Assembly (NCBI GenBank): GCA_946481405.1
Contig: CAMLNY010000009.1
Location: 1 to 10,852, forward strand
From: an uncultured Brevundimonas sp.
Lineage (GTDB): Bacteria > Pseudomonadota > Alphaproteobacteria > Caulobacterales > Caulobacteraceae
DNA: 10,852 nucleotides
Direction: 5' to 3'
Of the stretch, positions 1 to 6,464 are shown piece after piece. The notes beneath the pieces were generated by a model. The model searched no databases. It had not been told where the DNA came from and saw nothing but the letters and a program-made list of their open reading frames with translations. The translations under genes were made by a program, and so were the position numbers. The number at the start of each line of letters is the position of its first letter. The stretch's first letter is position 1.

Positions 1-519
1 ATCCAGGGGCTGAACGCCTGGCCGCGCGAGGACCAGCCGCCGCCTTTCATTCCCTTCTTCGGCTTCCGCATCATGGTGGGTCTGGGCATCCTGATGATCG
101 GTCTGGGCGCCTGGGGCGCTGTGCTGATCTGGCGGAAGAAGCTGTTCGACAGCCCGTGGTTCCTGCGCTTCTCCGTGGCCATGGGCCCGTCCGGCTTCCT
201 GGCCGTGCTGGCCGGATGGATGGTCACCGAGGTCGGGCGCCAGCCCTGGGTCGTCTATGGGGTGCTGAAGACGCGGGACGCAGTCTCGCCGGTCATCGCC
301 AGCCAGGTCGCGACCTCGCTCATCGCCTATATCGCCGTCTATTCCGTGGTCTTTACCGCCGGGGCCATCTTCATTCTGAGGCTGATGGCCGAGGGGCCGG
401 TCGCGGCCGCCGCAGAGCCGCCACCGCGCGGAGACCGGCCGCCGGGCACGCCGCTGGCCCATGCGCCCGAGGATACGACGCCTGACGGACCGGACGGCGG
501 GCCGGGAGACCGCACATGA
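1..519 (+). CDS. cydA: Cytochrome bd-type ubiquinol oxidase subunit I, C-terminal part
   Basis: Only the last 172 residues are present; the gene begins upstream of the window. Subunit I is the haem-bearing, quinol-oxidising subunit of the bd-type terminal oxidase in the inner membrane, which reduces O2 to water. Seen here are a segment with FRIMVGLG leading into a membrane helix, a second helix, the family signature GRQPW followed by VVYGVLKT, and a last helix (about IAYIAVYSVVFTAGAIF). The protein ends in a Pro/Ala/Gly-rich hydrophilic tail of about 40 residues. The stop overlaps the start of cydB by ATGA, so the two subunits are probably translationally coupled. The Q-loop that separates CydA from the cyanide-insensitive CioA type lies outside the window, so that subtype is not decided here. 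Confidence 0.93.
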   Translation: MQGLNAWPREDQPPPFIPFFGFRIMVGLGILMIGLGAWGAVLIWRKKLFDSPWFLRFSVAMGPSGFLAVLAGWMVTEVGRQPWVVYGVLKTRDAVSPVIASQVATSLIAYIAVYSVVFTAGAIFILRLMAEGPVAAAAEPPPRGDRPPGTPLAHAPEDTTPDGPDGGPGDRT

Positions 520-1543
520 GCCTTGATCTGCAACTGATCTGGGCCGGGCTGATCGCCACCGCCGTCCTGCTCTATGTGACGCTGGACGGGTTCGATCTGG
601 GCATCGGCATCCTGTTTCCCTTCGCGAAGACGCCGGGCGAGCGGGACGTGATGATGAACACCATCGCGCCGGTCTGGGACGGCAACGAGACCTGGCTGGT
701 GCTGGGAGGAGGGGGCCTGCTGGCGGCCTTCCCGCTGGCCTATTCGGTGCTGATGCCGGCGCTGTACCTGCCGATCCTGCTGATGCTGGCGGGACTGATC
801 CTCCGGGGCGTGGCGTTCGAGTTCCGCTTCCGGGCGCGCAACAGGGGCCGGAAATTCTGGACCCAGATGTTCGCCGGCGGCTCGATGCTGACGGCGGTGG
901 CCCAGGGACTGGTGCTGGGCGGCTTCATCCAGGGCGTGACCGTGCGCGACGAGCGGTTCGCCGGGGGGCCGTTCGACTGGCTGACCCCCTACACCCTGCT
1001 GGTCGCGGCGGGTCTGGTGGCCGGTTATGCCCTGCTGGGCGGGGCATGGCTGATGATGAAGACCAAGGACAACCTGCACGGCGATGCGAGACGCTGGACC
1101 GGTGTGTCGGCGTTGGCGGTGACGGTGTTGCTGGCGGCGGTCAGTGTGGCGACGCTGCTGATCCATCCGCGGGTGGCGGCCCGCTGGGGCTTCGACCTGA
1201 GTGACGGGTTCGCGCTGGAACTGGCGGATCTGCTTCCGCTTTTGCCGATCCCGCTTCTGGGTCTGGTGGGGCTGGGGATTGTGGTGGTGATGAGCCGCAT
1301 CGCTGGCCCTTCCTGGGAGCGCTGCTGGTCTTTCTATCCGGCTATCTGGGGCTGGCGGCGGGCTTCGCGCCCTACATCGTGCCCTATGCCTTGAATTTCC
1401 GGCAGGCGGCGGCTCCCGACAACGCGCTGGGGCTGATGCTGGTGGGGACCGCGGCCATCCTGCCGATGATCCTGGCGTACACCGCCTGGGTCTATTGGGT
1501 GTTCCGGGGCAAGATCGACGAGGAGGCCGGCTATCATCATTGA
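516..1543 (+). pseudogene. cydB: Cytochrome bd-type ubiquinol oxidase subunit II, single-base frameshift
   Basis: This is the second integral-membrane subunit of the bd oxidase. It starts at the ATG inside the ATGA overlap with cydA, with GGGAG about 7 bases upstream. Family motifs are clear: DGFDLGIGILFPF near residue 25, NTIAPVWDGNETWL near residue 48, and a GGGGLLAAFPLAYS helix. The opening frame runs into unrelated sequence after about residue 261 (VVVMSR) and stops at 1394. The rest of the protein continues in another frame from about 1301 (RWPFLGALLVF, then APYIVPYAL and VFRGKIDEEAGYHH) to a TGA at 1541-1543. Restoring one C near 1298 turns the junction into S-R-H-R-W-P-F and gives an uninterrupted 342-residue protein, near the usual family length. 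The downstream half is well conserved, so this is a recent lesion or a sequencing error. If the deletion is real, the last transmembrane helices would be lost. Confidence 0.9.
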
Positions 1544-1685
1544 TCCCGTACCCCCGCCCGAAGCGGGCGAACACGGCGGCCCGCTGTGGAAGAAGCTGGT
1601 CTGGTTCGTGGGCCTGTGCGTCGCCGGATCGGCGAGCGTCACCGTCGTCGCGTATGTTTTGAGAAGCTTGCCGTTCATGGGCTGA
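1539..1685 (+). CDS. DUF2474-like small single-helix protein of the bd oxidase operon
   Basis: A frame of 48 residues carries PLWKKLVWFVGLCVAG followed by a hydrophobic stretch and VVAYVLR. It matches my recollection of the short DUF2474 proteins encoded after cydB/cioB in proteobacteria, which are thought to be small accessory peptides of the oxidase. It would be one membrane helix after a Pro/Gly-rich N-terminus. The frame has no ATG, GTG or TTG near its beginning. ATT at 1539, which shares one base with the cydB stop, or ATC at 1536 would have to serve. GAGGAGG at 1520-1526 is a good ribosome site at the right distance for these. Alternatively TTG at 1540 overlaps the cydB stop as TTGA, and one C is missing from the CCC at 1545-1547; restoring it gives MIPVPPPEAG and leads into the conserved frame. 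Identity is fairly secure; the start is not. Confidence 0.68.
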   Translation: MDPVPPPEAGEHGGPLWKKLVWFVGLCVAGSASVTVVAYVLRSLPFMG

Positions 1686-1691
1686 GAGGCG

Positions 1692-2762
1692 ATGGTCCCG
1701 GCCATGTCGCATTCGCTCGTTTTCGCCGCCCTCCTGATCGTCGCCCAGCCTCAGGCCCAGTCCACCGCGCCGTCGCCCTCGGCGGTCGCGGGCAACGCCG
1801 TGACCCGCAGCCTGAACTCGGCCCCGCCAGTGGGCGCCGCGCCGGCTCCGCGGCCCGCGCCGCCGCCCGCCGCGACGGTTCCGGCGCCGGCAGCTAGCGC
1901 ACCGGCGACGGCAGCCCCCGCGTCCCGCATGCCGCCGCCGGTCTCGAACGCGCCGCCGCCGGGGCGAGTCGCGCCGATCCCGTCCAGCCCGGCGCCGACC
2001 CCGCCCAGGGCCGCACCGATCACTCCGCCCGCCGTCGCCAACCCGCCGCGCACCCAACCGCTGGCGACGCCTGCTGCACCAAGCGCGGTGACGCCTGCGC
2101 CGCGTGCGCCGGCTGCGGCGCCCGTGCCCGCCGCACCCGCGCCCCGCGTGACGACACCCGCTCCGACAACGGTCGCTCCGACGACGGCGCCGCCCCGCGT
2201 TGCCACGCCTGCCCCGACGACGGCCGCGCCCCGGCCTGCGACGCCTGCGCCGACCACCGCCGCCCCGACCCCGCGTCCGGCGGCTCCAGTCGCGACGCCC
2301 GCGCCCCGGGCGGTCGCGCCCGCGCCGACGCCGACCGCGCCGACGGTCGTGCCGGCTCCGGCCGCCGCCGCTCTGGCCGAGCCGCCGCCGCCGCCGATGA
2401 CGGTGCTGGATGCGGCGGCGATCCGGGCCCTGCCGTTCACGATCGACCTGCCGACCGGCTTCACCATCACGACGGGCCGTCCGGGGCCGAACTTCAACAT
2501 CTGGACCATTCGTCGGGGTCAGCAGCCGCTTGTGATGATCTATGCCGGCCCGGCGTCGCAGTTCCCGATCTATTCCGGCCAGATGGTCGAGACGACCGGC
2601 CGCGCCTCCGTGGTCGCGACCGAGGACGGTCGTCGTGTCGCGCTGGAGCATCTGTTCACACGCCAGACCGCGCCGCAGGAGGTGCACGTCTGGATCACCA
2701 GCGTGGAGGGCGCCGACCGGACCCTGGCCGAGCAGATCGGCCAGTCGGTGGACGTCCGCTAG
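1692..2762 (+). CDS. Exported Pro/Ala/Thr-rich protein with an ordered C-terminal domain
   Basis: This protein of 356 residues has a hydrophobic N-terminus (SLVFAALLIVAQPQAQ) that looks like a signal peptide. A low-complexity Pro/Ala/Thr linker spans about residues 25-230, and an ordered domain spans about 236-356 (LPFTIDLPTGFTI, QPLVMIYAGPASQFPIYSG, VHVWITSVEG). The linker includes imperfect 12-residue repeats of the type ATPAPTTAAPRP. I do not recognise the C-terminal domain. A periplasmic or envelope location, with the linker spanning or binding the cell wall, is inference. ATG at 1692 has GAGAGG only 2 bases upstream. ATG at 1704 (MSHSL) gives a cleaner signal peptide but leaves that site 14 bases away, so the start is open. 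It lies only a few bases after the oxidase operon and may be co-transcribed, but nothing shows a functional link. Its stop overlaps the convergent gene. Confidence 0.75.
   Translation: MVPAMSHSLVFAALLIVAQPQAQSTAPSPSAVAGNAVTRSLNSAPPVGAAPAPRPAPPPAATVPAPAASAPATAAPASRMPPPVSNAPPPGRVAPIPSSPAPTPPRAAPITPPAVANPPRTQPLATPAAPSAVTPAPRAPAAAPVPAAPAPRVTTPAPTTVAPTTAPPRVATPAPTTAAPRPATPAPTTAAPTPRPAAPVATPAPRAVAPAPTPTAPTVVPAPAAAALAEPPPPPMTVLDAAAIRALPFTIDLPTGFTITTGRPGPNFNIWTIRRGQQPLVMIYAGPASQFPIYSGQMVETTGRASVVATEDGRRVALEHLFTRQTAPQEVHVWITSVEGADRTLAEQIGQSVDVR
2151..2306 (+). repeat. Imperfect 36-base coding repeats in the Pro/Ala/Thr linker
   Basis: Several near-repeats of a unit encoding roughly ATPAPTTAAPRP occur in tandem inside the 1692-2762 gene (TPAPTTVAPT, ATPAPTTAAPR, ATPAPTTAAPT, ATPAP). 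The DNA copies share ACGCCTGC..CCGAC. Such repeats expand and contract by slippage, so linker length may differ between strains. Confidence 0.6.
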
Positions 2763-3163
2763 GCCCTGCGGACTGGCGTGTCCGTATCACCGAGACGCAC
2801 ACCGCGCTTGCCGGCGAAGACCAGCACTTCCTGACCCTCCGCCGAGGCCCAGCGACGCAGCTGGGCCTGATAGGGCTCGCGCCGCCAGTCGTGAGGGCGC
2901 GCGGCATCGCATTCGACGATCAGTCGCGTCCCGCCCAGCTCCGAATGCAGGACGAAGCCGGCGACCGTCGGCTTCCAGCTGTCGTCGAGCGCTTCGGTCA
3001 GCAGCCACAGGCAGTTGAAGACGCGGCAGTCGTTTGGCCGGTCGTCATAGATGGCGCAGCCGGTCGTCTTGCCGAAATGGCGGCACCAGCGGCCCGCCGG
3101 CTTTTCAAGGGCGGTGACGCCCATGATCTTGCAGCACAGGCCGCAGTCGCCGCAAGCCTTCAT
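2759..3163 (-). CDS. YkgJ-type CxxCxxCC cysteine-cluster protein
   Basis: This small protein of 134 residues has the Zn/Fe-chelating CxxCxxCC arrangement at its N-terminus: Cys4, Cys7, Cys10 and Cys11. Further cysteines follow at 27, 36, 46 and 51, in the family context GCAIYDDRPNDCRVFNC. The pattern is typical of the YkgJ / UPF0153 family, presumed to bind a metal or an Fe-S cluster in the cytoplasm; the biochemical role is unknown. The C-terminal half (about 65-134) is cysteine-free. Its ATG sits inside the ATGA overlap with the stop of the VOC gene upstream, so the two form a coupled pair. Its stop codon lies in the CTAG shared with the convergent gene at 1692-2762. Confidence 0.85.
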   Translation of the reverse strand: MKACGDCGLCCKIMGVTALEKPAGRWCRHFGKTTGCAIYDDRPNDCRVFNCLWLLTEALDDSWKPTVAGFVLHSELGGTRLIVECDAARPHDWRREPYQAQLRRWASAEGQEVLVFAGKRGVRLGDTDTPVRRA

Positions 3164-3498
3164 CCGCCCTCGGACCAGACCGCCAGCTCGTTTCCGGACG
3201 GGTCGCGAAAGTGGAAGCGCCGCCCGCCGGGGAAGGCGAAGATGGGTTTGACGACCGTTCCACCCGCCGCCTCGACCTTGGCCAGCATGGCTTCGAGGTC
3301 GTCGGCGTAGAGAACGGGCAGGGGCGCTTTCGGTCCGTCATCGGCGTCGAACCCGCCGTCCAGCCCTTCCGAAAACGCGGCATAGGCCGGGCCGTAGTCC
3401 TGGAAGGTCCAGCCAAAGGCCGCTTCGTAGAAGGTCTTGGTTTCCGGGATGCCGGAGGAGGGCAGTTCCAGATAGTCGAGTTTTCCGTCGCTTCGCAT
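3160..3498 (-). CDS. VOC (glyoxalase/bleomycin-resistance-fold) family protein
   Basis: This 112-residue protein has the layout of a single VOC domain. It opens with a beta strand (KLDYLELPS), then TKTFYEAAFGWTFQDYGP (the usual FY...FGW signature), a central strand (PLPVLYADDLEAMLAKVEAAGGTVV), and ends in FHFRDPSGNELAVW. The glutamate in NELAVW is the position often used as a metal ligand. The substrate cannot be predicted; members range from lyases and dioxygenases to antibiotic-binding proteins. I chose the ATG at 3498 because the domain begins just after it and AGGA lies about 11 bases upstream; an open frame extends further upstream but has no family similarity. It overlaps the CxxCxxCC gene by four bases. 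The roughly 190 bases upstream probably hold its promoter, although I found no convincing -35/-10 pair. Confidence 0.85.
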   Translation of the reverse strand: MRSDGKLDYLELPSSGIPETKTFYEAAFGWTFQDYGPAYAAFSEGLDGGFDADDGPKAPLPVLYADDLEAMLAKVEAAGGTVVKPIFAFPGGRRFHFRDPSGNELAVWSEGG

Positions 3499-3692
3499 TG
3501 TCGTGATCCTGTTGGAAGCCGCCGGAAACCGGCTTGCCATGGCGCGAAACACCACGCAATCTTGCGAACGACTATCAAACGCAGGTGCAATTGTGATCGT
3601 TCTGTCCGCAGGCCCGGAAGCCCTGATCCGCCTCATGCAGCCGGCGAAGCGGACGCCCGCGCCGGCGCCTCAGAAACCTGTGGACCGCTGTC
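3499..3692. other. Intergenic region between the hydrolase 3' end and the VOC gene
   Basis: These 194 bases contain no gene I can support. About 3545-3600 looks visibly richer in A/T than its surroundings, which suits a promoter for the leftward VOC/CxxCxxCC pair. An open frame of 66 codons on the + strand crosses it but lacks a ribosome site and any recognisable features. Confidence 0.5.
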
Positions 3693-4667
3693 TTACGCGC
3701 TGATCCAGCCGTTCCGACGACCGAAGGCGAGCACCAGTTCCGGCCAGACGGCGGCCGGCTTGCCGGCGATCAGGCGGATGCCGAAGCCGTGACCGCCTTC
3801 CTGGAACAGATGGGCCTCGGACACGATCTGGGCGGTACGCAGGGCGGTCAGCAGTTGCAGGCTGTTCTCGGGCGGCACGCTCGCGTCGTCCAGCGCGTGG
3901 ATCAGGACGGTGGGGCCGACGCCGGTCCAGTCCATGCGCTCGAGCGACCACTGGACGATCTGATCGGGGGTCGGGTTGTCGCCCAGCAGATGCTGGCGCG
4001 ATCCGGCATGGACGAACGGATCGGCCATGGTGGCGACGGGGTAAAGCAGAATGTTCAGGTTCGGCCGGTGCGAGACCCTGTCGGCCGCGTCCACGGCCTC
4101 GTAGGTCGCGTCCGACCGCGCAGCGAGCAGACCTGCCAGATGGCCGCCGGCGGAGGCGCCGAGACTGGCGATCCGTTCGGGGTCGATGCCGTAGTCGGCG
4201 GCGTGGGCGCGGATCAGGCGCAGCGCGCGCTGGGCGTCCTGCAAGGGCGCATTCGGGCCTGCGGCCCAGCCGTCGGCGGGCAGGCGGTAGCGCAGTACGA
4301 AGCAGGTGATCCCGGCCGCCGCGAACACCCGGGCGCAGTCCATGCCCTCCTTGTCGACCACCGCCCAGCGATAGCCGCCGCCGGGGATCAGCAGCAGGGC
4401 GGCGCCGTTAGGGCGCTCGGGCCGCATGACGGTCAGGATGGGGTCGGTCGTGTACTGGGCGAACCGGTCGTGGAAGGACGGATCGGTCGAACGCTCGGGC
4501 ACGATCGGGGTGACGGTGACGTGCTCCCCGCCCGGCGCCCCGTTGGGCCACAGGTGGACGGTCTCGGTCGGGTCGGCGGGGGCGATCGTCTGGGCCTGCG
4601 CAGCAGTCGCGGCCGCAGCGGTCACAGCCGCCGCGCCGAGGAGGGAACGACGGCTGAGATCGGTCAT
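3693..4667 (-). CDS. Tat-exported alpha/beta hydrolase (acetyl-esterase / BD-FAE type)
   Basis: This 324-residue serine hydrolase begins with a twin-arginine signal (SRRSLLGAAAV, residues 5-15, with an Ala-rich h-region and a likely cut near AQA, residues 23-25), so it probably folds before export to the periplasm. The oxyanion-hole motif is IPGGGY (94-99). The nucleophile is Ser172 in GASAGG, and the likely acid and base are Asp260 or Asp261 (HALDDASVP) and His293 (EGGHGFG). The pattern IPGGGY plus GxSxGG is typical of carbohydrate-esterase-like hydrolases related to acetyl-xylan esterases; the true substrate is not shown. The start at 4667 is chosen because it places the RR motif at residues 6-7, and because its ATG shares a base with the stop of the thiolase (TGATG). 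The pair is probably one transcript, although no obvious metabolic link joins them. Confidence 0.85.
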   Translation of the reverse strand: MTDLSRRSLLGAAAVTAAAATAAQAQTIAPADPTETVHLWPNGAPGGEHVTVTPIVPERSTDPSFHDRFAQYTTDPILTVMRPERPNGAALLLIPGGGYRWAVVDKEGMDCARVFAAAGITCFVLRYRLPADGWAAGPNAPLQDAQRALRLIRAHAADYGIDPERIASLGASAGGHLAGLLAARSDATYEAVDAADRVSHRPNLNILLYPVATMADPFVHAGSRQHLLGDNPTPDQIVQWSLERMDWTGVGPTVLIHALDDASVPPENSLQLLTALRTAQIVSEAHLFQEGGHGFGIRLIAGKPAAVWPELVLAFGRRNGWISA

Positions 4668-5868
4668 CAGGCCAGCTCGACCGCGACGGCCACGGCCTCG
4701 CCGCCGCCGATGCACAGGGTGGCCATCCCCTTCGACTTGCCCCGGGTCTTGAGCGCCGACAGCAGGGTGGTCAGGACCCGCGCAGCGTGACGACGATGCG
4801 CGCGCCCGAGGCGCCGATGGGGTGGCCGAGCGCGGTGGCGCCGCCGTTCACGTTCATCTTCGCGTGGTCGATGCCCATCTCCTGCATGGCGATCATGGGG
4901 ACGACGGCGAAGGCCTCGTTAATCTCCCAGAGATCGACGTCCTCGACCGACCAGCCGGCCTTTTTCAACGCCTTCTGCATGGCGGGGACGGGGGCTGTGG
5001 TGAACAGGCCCGGCTCATGGGCGTGAGCGGCGTGGGAGACGATGCGCGCGACGACCGGCAGGTTCAGGGCCCGGGCCGTGCTCTCGCGCGTCATGACCAG
5101 AGCGGCGGCGCCGTCGGAGATCGAGGAGGCGTTGGCGGCGGTGATGGTGCCATCCTTGGAGAAGGCGGGCTTCAGGGTCGGGATCTTCTCCGGCATGGCC
5201 TTGCCGGGCTGTTCGTCCTCGGTGACCGTGACCGTCCCCTTGCGGCCCGCAACCTCGACCGGGGTGATCTCGGCGGCGAAGGCGCCGGTCTCGATGGCCT
5301 TCACGGCGCGCGACAGACTTTCCAAGGCGTACGCGTCCTGCTGTTCGCGGGTGAACTGGTAGGTCTTCGCCGAGTCCTCGGCGAAGGAGCCCATCAGCTT
5401 GCCGGGGGTGTAGGCGTCCTCCAGCCCGTCCATGTACATGCTGTCGACGATGACGTCGTGGCCGATGCGCGCGCCGCCGCGGTGCTTGTTCATCAGATAG
5501 GGCGCGCCGGTCATCGACTCCATGCCGCCCGCCACGATGACGTCCGCCGAACCGGCGGCGAGGGCGTCGGACGCCATCATCACCGCCTGCAGACCGGAGC
5601 CGCACATCTTGTTGACGGTCGTCGCCTCGACATGCTGACCGAGGCCGGCGCCAATGGCCGCTTGGCGCGCCGGGGCTTGGCCGAGACCGGCCGGCAGGAC
5701 GCAGCCCATGTAGATTTGTTCGACCTTCTGCGGCGGCACGCCCGCGCGCTCAACCGCCGCCTTGACCGCCACGGCGCCCAGCTCGGTCGCCTTCACGCCG
5801 TTGAAGGCCCCCTGGAAGCCGCCCATGGGCGTGCGGGCGAAGGCGACGATGACGACGGGATCGGACAT
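4667..5868 (-). pseudogene. Acetyl-CoA C-acetyltransferase (thiolase II), frameshifted near the C-terminus
   Basis: This enzyme condenses two acetyl-CoA to acetoacetyl-CoA, or cleaves it in reverse, feeding polyhydroxybutyrate or fatty-acid/ketone metabolism in the cytoplasm. The N-terminus reads SDPVVIVAFARTPMGGFQG. The acyl-accepting cysteine is Cys89 in NKMCGSGLQA, NEAF is at 317-320, and His349 lies in GHPIGASG. The start codon has GAGAG about 7 bases upstream. After GARIVVTL the frame runs out at 4771-4773. The proper C-terminus (TTLLSALKTRGK, then ATLCIGGGEA with the second catalytic cysteine) continues in another frame to a TGA at 4667-4669, just before the hydrolase start. About 20 bases are in excess at the junction; removing them gives exactly 393 residues, the usual length. 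As read, the product lacks the C-x-G cysteine and should be inactive. Confidence 0.88.
4764..4803 (-). repeat. 20-base imperfect tandem duplication at the thiolase frameshift
   Basis: On the coding strand, 4803-4784 (GCGCGCATCGTCGTCACGCT) is followed directly by 4783-4764 (GCGCGGGTCCTGACCACCCT). They match at 13 of 20 positions and encode alternative versions of the same thiolase segment, ARIVVTL and ARVLTTL. Because the surplus is 20 and not 21 bases, the reading frame is lost. The copies differ too much for simple recent slippage. Confidence 0.55.
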
Positions 5869-5931
5869 GGAACGGCTCTCACGGTGACGTGGAGCGCATG
5901 TAGCGCCGGGGGAGGCGGATTGCGAGGGGAG

Positions 5932-6441
5932 CTAGCTATCCGACTCAGGGGCCGGCGCCGCCTCCCTTGTTGGCGCCGATGGTCGTCGACGAACTGTCCG
6001 AATGAAGGGAAACGCGAGCGCCGCGCCCAGGAGCATTGTCAGAAGCCCGAGGGCCGCCGTTACCAAAGCCCAATACGCGGGAGGCGCTGTCATGTGGGGA
6101 TGGACCGTAAACCAAACACCGATTCCAACCCAGGAAGCGCCCAGTAGCGCGATGATGAGACCGGCGATGGCCAGCAGGCAGAGCGGGACGAGAACCAACG
6201 TCAAGCGCCTCACCGAAGGCGCGACATGGCCCAGCGAGCGGCTGTTGAGCCAAAGCCTCCAGCCTATGAAGGCTGCGAACAATCCGAAGCCGACGGCGTA
6301 AGCCCCGGACGGCAGCCGTCCTTGGTACTGATTACCGGACATAACGGATCCCGCCATGGCCAGCAGCGCCAAGGGCAGGGCGATCCAGTAGATGACCGTC
6401 AACCCGCGTCTGAAGGATCGGGAGCGACTGAAGGACGTCAT
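5932..6441 (-). CDS. Hypothetical four-helix membrane protein
   Basis: This 169-residue protein has a basic N-terminus (SRSRSFRRG) and four likely transmembrane segments, at about residues 15-33, 46-64, 79-101 and 122-147. It ends in an Arg/Pro/Ala-rich cytosolic tail. The region around 102-118 contains WFTVHPHM between helices 3 and 4. I do not recognise a family. GGGAG sits about 7 bases upstream of the ATG, and the gene begins only 23 bases after the gatA stop on the same strand, so it is probably co-transcribed with gatCA. It also lies 63 bases upstream of the thiolase start. Codon third positions appear somewhat less G/C-biased than in gatA, which may indicate a later arrival; I have not quantified this. 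Confidence 0.72.
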   Translation of the reverse strand: MTSFSRSRSFRRGLTVIYWIALPLALLAMAGSVMSGNQYQGRLPSGAYAVGFGLFAAFIGWRLWLNSRSLGHVAPSVRRLTLVLVPLCLLAIAGLIIALLGASWVGIGVWFTVHPHMTAPPAYWALVTAALGLLTMLLGAALAFPFIRTVRRRPSAPTREAAPAPESDS

Positions 6442-6464
6442 GCCGCGCTCCCGTCCATATCAGA

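Noticed and set aside
1751..2509. 252-codon Ala/Gly/Val-rich open frame antisense to the Pro/Ala linker
   Set aside because: It is the reverse reading of GCC/CCG repeats; no ribosome site and no ordered part.
339..2687. Open frame of 782 codons on the - strand opposite cydA, cydB and the Pro/Ala-rich gene
   Set aside because: The product is Arg/Gly/Gln/His-rich low complexity with no domain. It mirrors clear genes on the + strand and is an expected side effect of very high GC and Pro/Ala codons.
3640..3666. Inverted repeat GCCGGCG / CGCCGGC with a 13-base loop, downstream of the hydrolase
   Set aside because: It could be a terminator, but it has no T run on the relevant strand and such short GC palindromes are common at this base composition.
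3789..4790. 333-codon + strand open frame opposite the hydrolase
   Set aside because: Its frame carries no family motif, while the opposite strand encodes a complete hydrolase with catalytic residues.
4822..6147. 441-codon + strand open frame opposite the thiolase
   Set aside because: It is Gly/Arg/His-rich sequence antisense to conserved thiolase motifs; GC-driven shadow.
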